This document shows positions 1-7,058 of a DNA stretch of 64,000 bases, one piece after another (the stretch's first letter is position 1; each line of letters begins with the position of its first letter). The notes beneath the pieces are model-generated. The model made no database searches. It saw nothing but the letters and a program-made list of their open reading frames with translations, and had not been told where the DNA came from. Position numbers and translations under genes: made by a program. Source of the stretch: Isoptericola jiangsuensis (GTDB lineage: Bacteria; Actinomycetota; Actinomycetes; Actinomycetales; Cellulomonadaceae); contig NZ_PDJJ01000001.1 of the NCBI RefSeq assembly GCF_002563715.1, positions 2,852,001-2,916,000 on the forward strand. The letters are read 5' to 3'.

Positions 1-991
1 CCTCCAGGCCGCCCGCGCCGTCGTCGAGCGCCGGCACCGCACGCACCTGCGCCGGCACCTGTCGGCCGTGCGCCCGCACCTGCACCGTCACGTCCGCCCA
101 GCCGTCCGCAGGCTCGGCCAGCCACACCGCCTTCTCCCCGGCGACACGGTCCACGCTCAGCAGCTCCGCCGGACCCACCACCACCGTGTTCGACGACGTG
201 TCCACGTCCACCACGTAGCGCGCCCGACCGTCCGCGGCCGGACGCCCCAGCCCCAGCCCCTTGCGCTGCCCGACCGTGAACGCGTACGCCCCCCGGTGCT
301 CCCCCACGACGTTGCCGTCCGTGTCCCGCACCTCGCCGGGCTGCTCCCCCAGCCGGTCCCGCAGGAACCCTCCCGTGTCACCGTCCGCGACGAAGCAGAT
401 GTCGTAGGAGTCCGGCTTCGCGCTCACCGACAGGCCGCGCCGCTCCGCCTCCGCACGCACCTGGGCCTTCGACGCGAACCCACCCAGCGGGAAGATCGAC
501 CGCTCCAGCCGGTCCCGCCCCATCACCGCCAGCACGTACGACTGGTCCTTGTCCTCGTTGGGCGACCGGTGCAGCTCCGGGGATCCGTCCGCGCCGTGCA
601 CGATGCGCGCATAGTGCCCCGTCGCGACGGCGTCGAACCCCAGCGCCGTCGCCTTGTCCAGCAGCGCCTCGAACTTGATGTGCTCGTTGCAGCGCACGCA
701 CGGGTTCGGGGTGCGGCCGGCCGAGTACTCGGCGAGGAAGTCCGCGACCACCGTCTCCTCGAACGTCTCCGACAGGTCCCACACGTAGTACGGGATGCCG
801 AGCACGTCCGCCGCACGCCGCGCGTCCCCCGCGTCCTCGATCGAGCAGCAGCCCCGCGAACCCGTGCGGAACTGGTCCCGGTTGCGGCTCAACGCCATGT
901 GCACGCCCACGACCTCGTGGCCCGCCTCGACCGCGAGCGCCGCCGCGACCGCCGAGTCGACGCCGCCGGACATCGCCGCCAGCACCCTCAT
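1..991 (-). CDS. mnmA: tRNA-specific 2-thiouridylase MnmA (partial, C-terminus off the left edge)
   Basis: MnmA thiolates U34 of Lys, Glu and Gln tRNAs in the cytosol, using ATP and sulfur relayed from a cysteine desulfurase. About 330 N-terminal codons are present. Visible motifs are the PP-loop SGGVDS at residues 8-13, the nucleophilic cysteine in TPNPCVRCN, the second catalytic cysteine in [10 protein letters not shown], and the GQRKGLG segment of the central domain. The ATG overlaps the stop of the upstream cysteine desulfurase gene by four bases (ATGA), so the two are co-transcribed and probably translationally coupled. That matches their roles as sulfur donor and tRNA thiolase. No stop is visible because the gene leaves the window. 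Confidence 0.95.
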   Translation of the reverse strand, partial: MRVLAAMSGGVDSAVAAALAVEAGHEVVGVHMALSRNRDQFRTGSRGCCSIEDAGDARRAADVLGIPYYVWDLSETFEETVVADFLAEYSAGRTPNPCVRCNEHIKFEALLDKATALGFDAVATGHYARIVHGADGSPELHRSPNEDKDQSYVLAVMGRDRLERSIFPLGGFASKAQVRAEAERRGLSVSAKPDSYDICFVADGDTGGFLRDRLGEQPGEVRDTDGNVVGEHRGAYAFTVGQRKGLGLGRPAADGRARYVVDVDTSSNTVVVGPAELLSVDRVAGEKAVWLAEPADGWADVTVQVRAHGRQVPAQVRAVPALDDGAGGLE

Positions 992-2226
992 GCCGCACCT
1001 CCCTGCCGCGCGGAGACCAGGCCGGCGGCCTGCGCCCGCTGCACGACCTGCGGCAGCGCCGCCAGCAGCGCGTCGACGTCGGCGCGGGTCGAGGTGTCGC
1101 CCAGGGAGAAGCGCAGGGCGCCGCGCGCGGCCACCTCGTCCACGCCCATCGCGAGGAGCACGTGGCTCGGCTGCGGCACCCCCGCCTGGCAGGCCGAACC
1201 CGTGGACGCCTGCACCCCCGCGGAGTCCAGCAGGTACAGCAACGAGTCGCCCTCCGCACCGGGGAACGTGAAGTGCGCGTTGGCCGGCAGCCGCACCGGC
1301 GCCTCCGCCGTCCCCGACGCCGGGTCCGGGCCGCGCAGCACCGCTTCCGGCGCGATCCTGCGCACCCCCGCCACCAGCTCATCGCGCAGCACGGCGAACG
1401 CCGACGCCCGCTCCGCACGACGGCCCACGACATCCGTGACCGCCACCGCGAGCGCGCGGATCGCCGCCACGTCCAAGGTGCCCGACCGCACGCCCCGCTC
1501 CTGGCCGCCGCCGTGCGACACCGCCTCCAACGCCAGGTCACGGCGCGCCAGCAGGGCACCCACCCCCACGGGACCGCCCACCTTGTGCCCGCTGATCGTC
1601 AGGGCGTCCACACCCGACGCCGCGAAGTCCACCTCCACCTGACCGACCGCCTGCACCGCGTCCGAGTGCACCGGCACCCCGTGCTGGTGCGCGACCCGCA
1701 CGACCTCCCGCACCGGCTGCAGCGTGCCCACCTCGTTGTTCGCCCACATCACGCTCACCAGCGCCACCTCGTCGGCGTGGTCCGCCAGCTCCGCACGCAG
1801 CGCGTCGAGGTCCACCCGGCCCTCGCCGTCCACCGGCAGGAGCGTGATCTCCGCACCCGCGTGCCCCGCCAGCCAGAACGCCGGGTCCAGCACCGCGTGA
1901 TGCTCCACCGCGGACACCAGCACCCGACGACGCCGCGCGTCCTGCGAACGACGCCCCCAGAAGATCCCCTTCACCGCCAGGTTGTCCGACTCCGTGCCGC
2001 CCGCCGTGAAGATCACCTCGCTCGGCCGCGCACCCAACGCCGCCGCCAGCGACTCCCGCGACTCCTCCACCGCACGACGCGCCGCCCTGCCCGCCGAGTG
2101 CAGCGACGACGCGTTGCCCGTCCGCCCCGCCTCCTCCACGAACGCCGCCAACGCCGGCGCCGACATCGGGGTCGTCGCGGCGTGGTCGAGGTAGGCGCCA
2201 GGGTCCGGGGGCGTGGTCACGGTCAT
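988..2226 (-). CDS. Cysteine desulfurase, NifS/IscS-like
   Basis: A class-V aminotransferase-fold, PLP-dependent enzyme that releases sulfur from cysteine as an enzyme persulfide; here it probably supplies MnmA directly downstream. About 412 aa, usual for the family. Visible: the substrate-side histidine in AVEHHAVLD, the PLP-lysine motif [10 protein letters not shown], and the active-site cysteine loop TGSACQAGV. The ATG at 2226 is chosen; a TTG one codon upstream would also be in frame, but no motif favours it. The upstream region is the repeat-rich gene-free interval, so its promoter must lie in or next to those repeats. Whether it also feeds Fe-S assembly cannot be told from this window. 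Confidence 0.92.
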   Translation of the reverse strand: MTVTTPPDPGAYLDHAATTPMSAPALAAFVEEAGRTGNASSLHSAGRAARRAVEESRESLAAALGARPSEVIFTAGGTESDNLAVKGIFWGRRSQDARRRRVLVSAVEHHAVLDPAFWLAGHAGAEITLLPVDGEGRVDLDALRAELADHADEVALVSVMWANNEVGTLQPVREVVRVAHQHGVPVHSDAVQAVGQVEVDFAASGVDALTISGHKVGGPVGVGALLARRDLALEAVSHGGGQERGVRSGTLDVAAIRALAVAVTDVVGRRAERASAFAVLRDELVAGVRRIAPEAVLRGPDPASGTAEAPVRLPANAHFTFPGAEGDSLLYLLDSAGVQASTGSACQAGVPQPSHVLLAMGVDEVAARGALRFSLGDTSTRADVDALLAALPQVVQRAQAAGLVSARQGGAA

Positions 2227-2313
2227 CAAGTCTACGAACCCCCGCGACCCGCGATCCCATCCCGTGCGCCCGCTGCGGGTGCGGGGTGCGTCGCGCTCGG
2301 TGGTCGCGGTCGG

Positions 2314-2352
2314 TGTTCACGGTCGGTGTTCACGGTCGGTGTTCACGGTCGG
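2314..2352. repeat. 13-bp direct repeat, three copies
   Basis: Three perfect tandem copies of TGTTCACGGTCGG. The last copy runs into the left arm of the adjoining hairpin element. The unit contains GTTCAC, but the 13-bp spacing differs from the 11-bp spacing of PHO boxes. Confidence 0.9.
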
Positions 2353-2444
2353 GTGGGGGATGCCGGGCACGGTCACGTTCACGGGCCCCAAGGGGGCCCT
2401 CCACTTCCGGTCTGACGACCGTGCCCGGCATCCCCCACCCGACC
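2347..2444 (-). repeat. Long-hairpin element, copy A
   Basis: A perfect 28-bp inverted repeat (2347-2374 and 2417-2444) encloses a 42-nt loop. On the minus strand the loop reads GTCAGACCGGAAGTGGAG, then a GGGCCC..GGGCCC mini-stem, then GTGAACG. The same core occurs at 2983-3021 and 36153-36191. The closing pair next to the arms is G-U on the minus strand and A-C on the plus strand. There is no T-tract after either arm, so it is not a canonical intrinsic terminator. Strand given is the core-sense strand. Confidence 0.9.
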
Positions 2445-2460
2445 CCACGAGTCGCAGCGC

Positions 2461-2620
2461 GGCTCGCGTGAGTCAGCGCAGACTCCCGCGAGTCAGCACA
2501 CGCTCGCGCGAGTCAGCACACGCTCGCGCGAGTCAGCACACGCTCGCGCGAGTCAGCACACGCTCGCGCGAGTCAGCACACGCTCGCGCGAGTCAGCACA
2601 CGCTCGCGCGAGTCAGCGCA
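2461..2620 (+). repeat. 20-bp tandem repeat array 1, eight copies
   Basis: Eight head-to-tail 20-bp units. Five (2501-2600) are identical, CGCTCGCGCGAGTCAGCACA; the first two and the last are variants. AGTCAGC recurs exactly every 20 bp from 2471 to 2611. There are no spacers, so it is not CRISPR. The segment CGCGAGTCAGC is the reverse complement of GCTGACTCGCG in array 2 at 3054-3153. Confidence 0.92.
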
Positions 2621-2954
2621 CATCGCGCCGACCGGCACGGGCCCGCGTCCGTCAGGTCGCCGCGGAACGAGACGACGTCAGGACTTCCATGACGAGGCCC
2701 TTGACAAGGGACCACGCCGGAGCCTCCGGCCGCGCGGCCCGTCGTCGGAGGCCTAGTGCCGCAGGTGACCTGACCAGGCCGGCGACGCGAGCTCTCCGGA
2801 CTCGGGACACGAGCTTGCGAGCGAGCGCGCCCAGCGACGACCAGGTTGCCGGTGGGCGACGTCGGCCGGCATGTCATGGCCTCGCGTGACCCGACGGCAA
2901 CACCCGCGCAGCCGCCCCGACAGGTCACCGCGCCCAGCGCGACGCGACGATCGA

Positions 2955-3049
2955 GGCCGGGTGGAGGGTCCGGGCACGGTCGTCAGACCCGAAGTGGAGG
3001 GCCCCCTGGGGCCCGTGAACGCGACCGTGCCCGGACCCTCCACCCGGCC
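2955..3049 (+). repeat. Long-hairpin element, copy B
   Basis: A perfect 28-bp inverted repeat (2955-2982 and 3022-3049) around a 39-nt loop whose core matches copy A in opposite orientation. The arms resemble those of copy A but differ by three substitutions and one single-base indel. Each change is mirrored in the partner arm, so pairing is kept. It lies immediately before array 2. Confidence 0.9.
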
Positions 3050-3053
3050 GTAC

Positions 3054-3153
3054 GCTGACTCGCGGGAACCAGCGCTGACTCGCGGGAACCAGCGCTGACT
3101 CGCGGGAACCAGCGCTGACTCGCGGGAACCAGCGCTGACTCGCGGGGGTCAGC
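3054..3153 (-). repeat. 20-bp tandem repeat array 2, five copies, overlapping the phoX stop codon
   Basis: Four identical units GCTGACTCGCGGGAACCAGC and a fifth variant (3134-3153) that ends in GTCAGC and so forms a 6-bp hairpin by itself. The phoX stop codon (3149-3151) lies inside the fifth unit, so the array begins within the 3' end of the coding sequence. It shares an 11-bp motif in inverse orientation with array 1. Confidence 0.92.
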
Positions 3154-5353
3154 GGCGGCCGGTGCCTCGCTGCCAGGGGAAGGGGCCGGGGCCGTCGAAG
3201 CGGTCACGGTCCTTGCGGCGGTCCCAGCGGTCGTGGCGACGGTCGGTGCGGTAGACCTGCACCGTGGAGGGGCGGGGCCCGCTCCAGGCGCCGGTGACCT
3301 GCTCGCCCGCGGCGAGGTAGTCGGGGAACGCGGAGGTCTGCGCGTCCCAGGAGCCGTCCTCGCCGGGGTGCTGGACGTTGACGTACGCCATGGAGTCGCG
3401 GGCGTCGACGACGGGGCCGCAGGTCTCGGCGCCGCGCGGGACGGCGAGGAACTGTTCGACGCGGCCCCGATCGCGCCCGTCGAGGGTGACCTTGAACAGG
3501 CCGTCGCACTTCTGGATGGTGGACGGCTGGCCGTCGGTGGAGATCCAGAGGTTGCCGGCGGTGTCGAAGGCGAGGTTGTCGGGGCAGGAGATGGGCGACA
3601 CCTTCTCGGGCGGGAAGCCGGAGAAGTAGGCGGTGTCGTCGACCTCGGGGTCGCCGGCCACGAGGAGGAGGTTCCAGCGGAACGTGGTGGCGGTCTGGTC
3701 GCCGCGGTCCTCGATGATCTCGACGACGTGCCCGCTGCGGTTGGTGGTGCGGGGGTTGGCCTCGTCGGCGGCGGGGTTGGTGCCGGTGCCGCGGTTGGTG
3801 TTGTTGGTGCAGGCGACGTAGATGCGCCCGGTGGCGGGGTTGGGTTCGACGTCCTCGGGGCGGTCCATCTTGGTGGCGCCGACGGCGTCGGCGGCGAGGC
3901 GGGTGAAGACGAGGACCTCGGCGACGGTCATGCCGGGGACCTGGGAGCGGCCGTCGCGGACGAGGGGCAGCCACCGGCCGCGGCCGTCGAAGGCGCCGTC
4001 GGAGGGGACGGTGCCGCTGCCGTCGATCTCGGCGGCCGGGGAGTCGCCGGTGAACCGGGCGACGTAGAGGTCGCCCTCGCTGAGGAGCTGCTTGTTGTGC
4101 TCGCGGGCGGCGCGGCTGTGGCCGTCGCGCATGCGGTGCGCCGAGACGAACTTGTAGACGTAGTCGAAGCGTTCGTCGTCGCCCATGTAGACGACGGCGC
4201 GCTTGTCGTGAGCGAGGATGACGTTGGCGCCCTCGTGCTTGAAGCGGCCGAGCGCGGTGTGCTTCACGGGGGTGGAGCCGGGGTCGTAGGGGTCGATCTC
4301 GACGACCCAGCCGAACCGGTGGTTCTCGTTCTCGTAGCCGGGGTTGTTGCCGTCGAAGCGGGGGTCGTCGAGCTCCCAGCCGTAGCCGGTGGCGGCGTCG
4401 CGCAGGCCGTAGCGGGCGTCGCGAGGGTCGGTGCCGTCGACGCGGAGGTAGCCGTGGAAGTTCTCCTCGCCGGACACGACGGTCCCCCAGGGGGTGGTGC
4501 CGCCGGCGCAGTTGTTGAGGGTGCCGAGCACGCGGCGGCCGGTGGGGTCGGCGACGGTGCGGAGCAGCGCGTCGCCGGCGGCGGGGCCGTCGACGGTGAA
4601 CGGGGTGTCCATGTGGATGCGGCGGTTGCGGCGCGCGATCCGGTCGTACTCCCAGGGTTCGCCGGTGGCGTCGCGGTGGACCTCGACGACGGTCATGCCG
4701 TGGGCGGCGCGCTCGATGGCGCGGCGGGTGGCGGCGTCGTAGCTGCCGTCGAACATGATGTCGGGGTTGGTGTACTCGTGGTTGGAGACGAGCAGGCCTC
4801 GGGTGCCGCGACGGGTCTCGACCATGGACCGCAGGTCCTTGGGGTCCTCGGGGAGGATGTCGAGGTAGTCGCAGTTGTAGCCGAACTGGCGGGCCTGCTG
4901 CTCGGGTGTCTGGCGGGCGGGGTCGAAGGCGCGGCCGCCGGGCAGGACGGGGTCGCCCCAGCGGATGATGGGCGACCAGCTGTAGCCGTCGGGGACGGTG
5001 AACGCGTCGACGTCCATGGGCTGCGGGTCGATGGCGGTGAACGCGAGGCCGGTCTTCCCGGCGCCCCAGCCGCGGCCGGTGGCGGTGGTCGCGGAGGCGG
5101 GCGTGGCGCCGAGGACGTCGGCCCCGACGACGACGGCCGCGGCGGCCGCGGCGACGCCGCCGAGCATGACGCGCCGGGTGAACGCGCGGGAGGCGACGTC
5201 GCGGAAGTACTCGTTGGCGCTGGCGTTGGGGGCGGGGTGGGAGCAGGCGTCGGCGCACTTGAGCCGGCAGGTGACGGGGCTGCGCTTGCCGCGGGCGTGG
5301 TGGGGCGTGCCGGCGACCGGCAGCAGCGGGCGCGCGTCGGGGGCGATCGTCAT
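3149..5353 (-). CDS. phoX: PhoX-family (DUF839) TAT-exported alkaline phosphatase
   Basis: Predicted secreted calcium-dependent phosphatase that releases phosphate from organic esters outside the membrane. About 734 aa, normal for actinobacterial PhoX. Residues 25-55 carry the TCRLKCADAC cysteine segment typical of these proteins. A twin-arginine signal follows (TRRVMLGG, arginines at 60-61, then an Ala/Val-rich core ending near ATPASA). PhoX-like sequence runs from DPQPMDVDAF through LLVSNHEYTN, NNCAGGTTPWGT and GEENFHGY to the C-terminus. ATG 5353 is preceded by AGGAG seven bases upstream. A candidate PHO box at 5435-5456 suggests induction by phosphate starvation through PhoP/PhoB. The 3' end lies within a 20-bp repeat array. 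The substrate is inferred from family only. Confidence 0.93.
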   Translation of the reverse strand: MTIAPDARPLLPVAGTPHHARGKRSPVTCRLKCADACSHPAPNASANEYFRDVASRAFTRRVMLGGVAAAAAAVVVGADVLGATPASATTATGRGWGAGKTGLAFTAIDPQPMDVDAFTVPDGYSWSPIIRWGDPVLPGGRAFDPARQTPEQQARQFGYNCDYLDILPEDPKDLRSMVETRRGTRGLLVSNHEYTNPDIMFDGSYDAATRRAIERAAHGMTVVEVHRDATGEPWEYDRIARRNRRIHMDTPFTVDGPAAGDALLRTVADPTGRRVLGTLNNCAGGTTPWGTVVSGEENFHGYLRVDGTDPRDARYGLRDAATGYGWELDDPRFDGNNPGYENENHRFGWVVEIDPYDPGSTPVKHTALGRFKHEGANVILAHDKRAVVYMGDDERFDYVYKFVSAHRMRDGHSRAAREHNKQLLSEGDLYVARFTGDSPAAEIDGSGTVPSDGAFDGRGRWLPLVRDGRSQVPGMTVAEVLVFTRLAADAVGATKMDRPEDVEPNPATGRIYVACTNNTNRGTGTNPAADEANPRTTNRSGHVVEIIEDRGDQTATTFRWNLLLVAGDPEVDDTAYFSGFPPEKVSPISCPDNLAFDTAGNLWISTDGQPSTIQKCDGLFKVTLDGRDRGRVEQFLAVPRGAETCGPVVDARDSMAYVNVQHPGEDGSWDAQTSAFPDYLAAGEQVTGAWSGPRPSTVQVYRTDRRHDRWDRRKDRDRFDGPGPFPWQRGTGRR

Positions 5354-5434
5354 CGGGTCACTCCTGGTGTCGGACCGGGGGAACGTCCTGAACCTAGGAA
5401 TGCCGCGTGGCCGCCGATCGACCGGGCCCTTGCG

Positions 5435-5456
5435 CGTCGGTGAACACCGCGTGACC
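5435..5456 (-). promoter_or_regulatory. Candidate PHO box (two 11-bp direct-repeat units) upstream of phoX
   Basis: On the minus strand, GGTCACGCGGT is followed directly by GTTCACCGACG. The second unit matches the Streptomyces PhoP unit GTTCACC plus four bases exactly; the first matches 5 of 7. It lies about 82 bp before the phoX start. A possible -10 (TAGGTT) sits at 5391-5396 between the box and the gene. Confidence 0.5.
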
Positions 5457-5469
5457 TGCCGATGCGGGC

Positions 5470-5497
5470 GGGCGGGACGACCGGTGACGGCCCGCCC
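5470..5497 (-). terminator. Hairpin after mogA-moaE
   Basis: GGGCGGG/CCCGCCC stem of 7 bp with a 14-nt loop, 27 bases after the moa operon stop and upstream of the phoX control region. It could end the molybdenum-cofactor transcript. No T-run is visible, so support is weak. Confidence 0.3.
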
Positions 5498-5523
5498 CGC
5501 GCCAGCCGGACGGTGCCCGGACG

Positions 5524-6585
5524 TCAGCCGAGCGAGCCCACCCACTCGCTGGTGCCGTCGTCGAAGCCCTGCTCCTTCCAGATGGGGACCTCGGCCTTGA
5601 GCTCCTCGACGAGGTCGGCGGCGCAGGTGAAGGCGGCCTGGCGGTGGCCGGACGCGACGGCGGCGACGACGGCGACGTCCCCGACGTCCAGGGAGCCGTA
5701 CCGGTGCACGACGGCGACGCGCAGGCGGTCCCCGGTGGTGGCGGCGACGCGTCGGGCGACGCGCTGGGCGACGGCGTGCAGGACGGTGGCGGCGTCGGGG
5801 TGGGCCTCGTAGTGCAGGGCGGTGACGCCACGCCCCTCGTCGTGGTCGCGGACGTGGCCGACGAAGGTGGCGACGGCGCCGCACGCGTCGTCGCGGACGA
5901 GGGCGGCGAGCTCGCCGTGCAGGGTGTCGAGGGGGGAGTCGACGACGTCGGCGCGCAGCACGACGGACTCTCCCTCCGGGGTCGCGGCCGGCGCCGGACC
6001 GGGGTGGTCGTGTCCGGCGAGCTGGTCGACGGCGTGCGGCAGGACGTCGGCGAGGGCGTCGAGGCCGTCGAGCAGGCCCCCGACGGAGCCGGGCAGGTTG
6101 ACGACGAGGGCGCGACCGGCGACCCCGGCGACACCGCGGGACAGCGCGGCGGCGGGCACGGCCTTCTTCGCGGGGTCGGTGGGGGCGAGCGACCGGGCGC
6201 GCACGAGCTCGGCGACGCCGGGCACCTCGCGGTCAAGGACGGTGAGCGTCGCCTCGGGGGTGGAGTCCGACGCAGCGATGCCCGTGCCGCCGGAGGTGAC
6301 GATCACGTCGGGCGGGGCGTCGCCGTCCAGCAGCTCGAGCAGGGCGTCGCGGACGGGTTCGCCGTCGGGCACGACGACGACGGGCAGCACGTCCCAGCCG
6401 TGCGTGGTGAACCACCCGGCGGCGGCCGGTCCGGACCGGTCGGCGTAGACACCGGCGGCGGCACGGTCGGACGCGACGACGACGGCGGCGCGGCGACGCC
6501 TCGCCGACCGGGACCCGACGTCGGCGGGCCGTCCCTCGACGCCGTGGTGGGGATGGTCCTCGGTGCGGCCGTCGGCGGTGGTCAT
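5524..6585 (-). CDS. MogA/MoaB-MoaE fusion protein
   Basis: Two molybdenum-cofactor enzymes in one 353-aa chain. Residues ~30-190 are a MogA/MoaB-type molybdopterin adenylyltransferase, with VIVTSGGTGIAASDSTPEAT at ~94-113 matching the family GGTG..D.TPEA signature and LPGSVGG at ~164-170. Residues ~205-353 are MoaE, the large subunit of molybdopterin synthase, with GAVATFVGHVRDH, HRYGSLDVGD and the catalytic KAEVPIWKEQ segment. The MoaE partner MoaD is encoded 30 kb away at 35.7 kb. ATG 6585 overlaps the moaC stop (ATGA). Both parts look intact, so this is a genuine fusion rather than a frameshift; the linker is short (about residues 190-205). Confidence 0.9.
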   Translation of the reverse strand: MTTADGRTEDHPHHGVEGRPADVGSRSARRRRAAVVVASDRAAAGVYADRSGPAAAGWFTTHGWDVLPVVVVPDGEPVRDALLELLDGDAPPDVIVTSGGTGIAASDSTPEATLTVLDREVPGVAELVRARSLAPTDPAKKAVPAAALSRGVAGVAGRALVVNLPGSVGGLLDGLDALADVLPHAVDQLAGHDHPGPAPAATPEGESVVLRADVVDSPLDTLHGELAALVRDDACGAVATFVGHVRDHDEGRGVTALHYEAHPDAATVLHAVAQRVARRVAATTGDRLRVAVVHRYGSLDVGDVAVVAAVASGHRQAAFTCAADLVEELKAEVPIWKEQGFDDGTSEWVGSLG

Positions 6586-7058
6586 GCGTCCTCCCGCGTC
6601 CAGTCGCCGGACTTCCCGCCGGACTTGGCGACGACCTCGACGTCGGTGAGGACGGCGGCCTTGTCGACGGCCTTGATCATGTCGTAGAGGGTGAGCCCGG
6701 CGACGGTGACCGCGGTGAGGGCCTCCATCTCGACGCCGGTGCGTCCGGTGGTGCGCACGGTCGCGGTGATCTCGACGTGGTCGCCCGAGGGGACGAGGTC
6801 GAGCTCGACGCCCGACAGGGGCAGCGGGTGGCACAGCGGCACGAGGTCGGCGGTGCGCTTGGCGCCCATGATCCCGGCGATGCGGGCAGTGGCGATCGCC
6901 TCGCCCTTGGGGAGGTCGCCGGTCGCGATCCTCTCGACGACGTCGGGCCGGGTGCGCAGCACGCCGCGGGCGGTGGCCTGCCGCTTCGTGACGTCCTTGG
7001 CGGTGACGTCGACCATGTGGGCGGCCCCGTCGGCGCGGTAGTGGGTCAGGTCGCTCAT
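6582..7058 (-). CDS. moaC: Cyclic pyranopterin monophosphate synthase MoaC
   Basis: Converts the MoaA product to cyclic pyranopterin monophosphate, the second half of the first step of molybdenum-cofactor synthesis. 158 aa, full length. Motifs: HMVDVTAKDVTKR near the N-terminus, GIMGAKRTADLVPLCHPLPL, GVEMEALTAVTVAGLTLYDM, and the KSGGKSG loop before the C-terminus. It sits between moeA and the mogA-moaE fusion with ATGA overlaps on both sides, so the three genes form one operon. MoaA, which acts with it, is in the second molybdenum-cofactor operon at 34.6 kb. Confidence 0.96.
   Translation of the reverse strand: MSDLTHYRADGAAHMVDVTAKDVTKRQATARGVLRTRPDVVERIATGDLPKGEAIATARIAGIMGAKRTADLVPLCHPLPLSGVELDLVPSGDHVEITATVRTTGRTGVEMEALTAVTVAGLTLYDMIKAVDKAAVLTDVEVVAKSGGKSGDWTREDA

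Larger units (their letters stand above)
2227..3148. other. Gene-free, repeat-rich interval between phoX and the cysteine desulfurase gene
   Basis: About 920 bases with no credible coding sequence. Translations crossing it are low-complexity Arg/Ser/Ala peptides created by the repeats. In order it holds a 13-bp unit repeated three times, a 28-bp-arm hairpin, eight copies of a 20-bp repeat, about 330 bp of unique sequence with a small hairpin (arms 2722-2728 and 2746-2752, GCCTCCG/CGGAGGC), a second 28-bp-arm hairpin with the same core inverted, and five copies of a second 20-bp repeat that runs into the phoX stop codon. Both flanking genes point left, so the interval must hold the phoX 3' end and the desulfurase promoter. 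No clear -35/-10 pair was found; a TTGACA occurs at 2701-2706 without a matching -10. Confidence 0.85.

Noticed and set aside
2314-2352. PHO box from the GTTCAC triplet
   Set aside because: Period is 13 bp instead of 11, and it lies downstream of phoX and far from any phosphate gene start.
2461-2620. CRISPR-like array
   Set aside because: Units are strictly head to tail with no variable spacers, and there are no cas genes nearby.
2213-2692. Open frames across the repeat interval
   Set aside because: They translate tandem repeats into Arg/Ser/Ala peptides, have no ribosome site and match no family.
2700-2730. TTGACA-type promoter inside the repeat interval
   Set aside because: TTGACA at 2701-2706 has no acceptable -10 at 16-19 bp and no gene to drive rightwards.
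3233-5443. Long open frames opposite phoX, moeA, nirB, narG, the alpha-galactosidase and the importer
   Set aside because: High GC leaves long antisense and shifted frames; these are Arg-, Gly- or Val-rich without motifs, while the accepted frames carry clear catalytic motifs.
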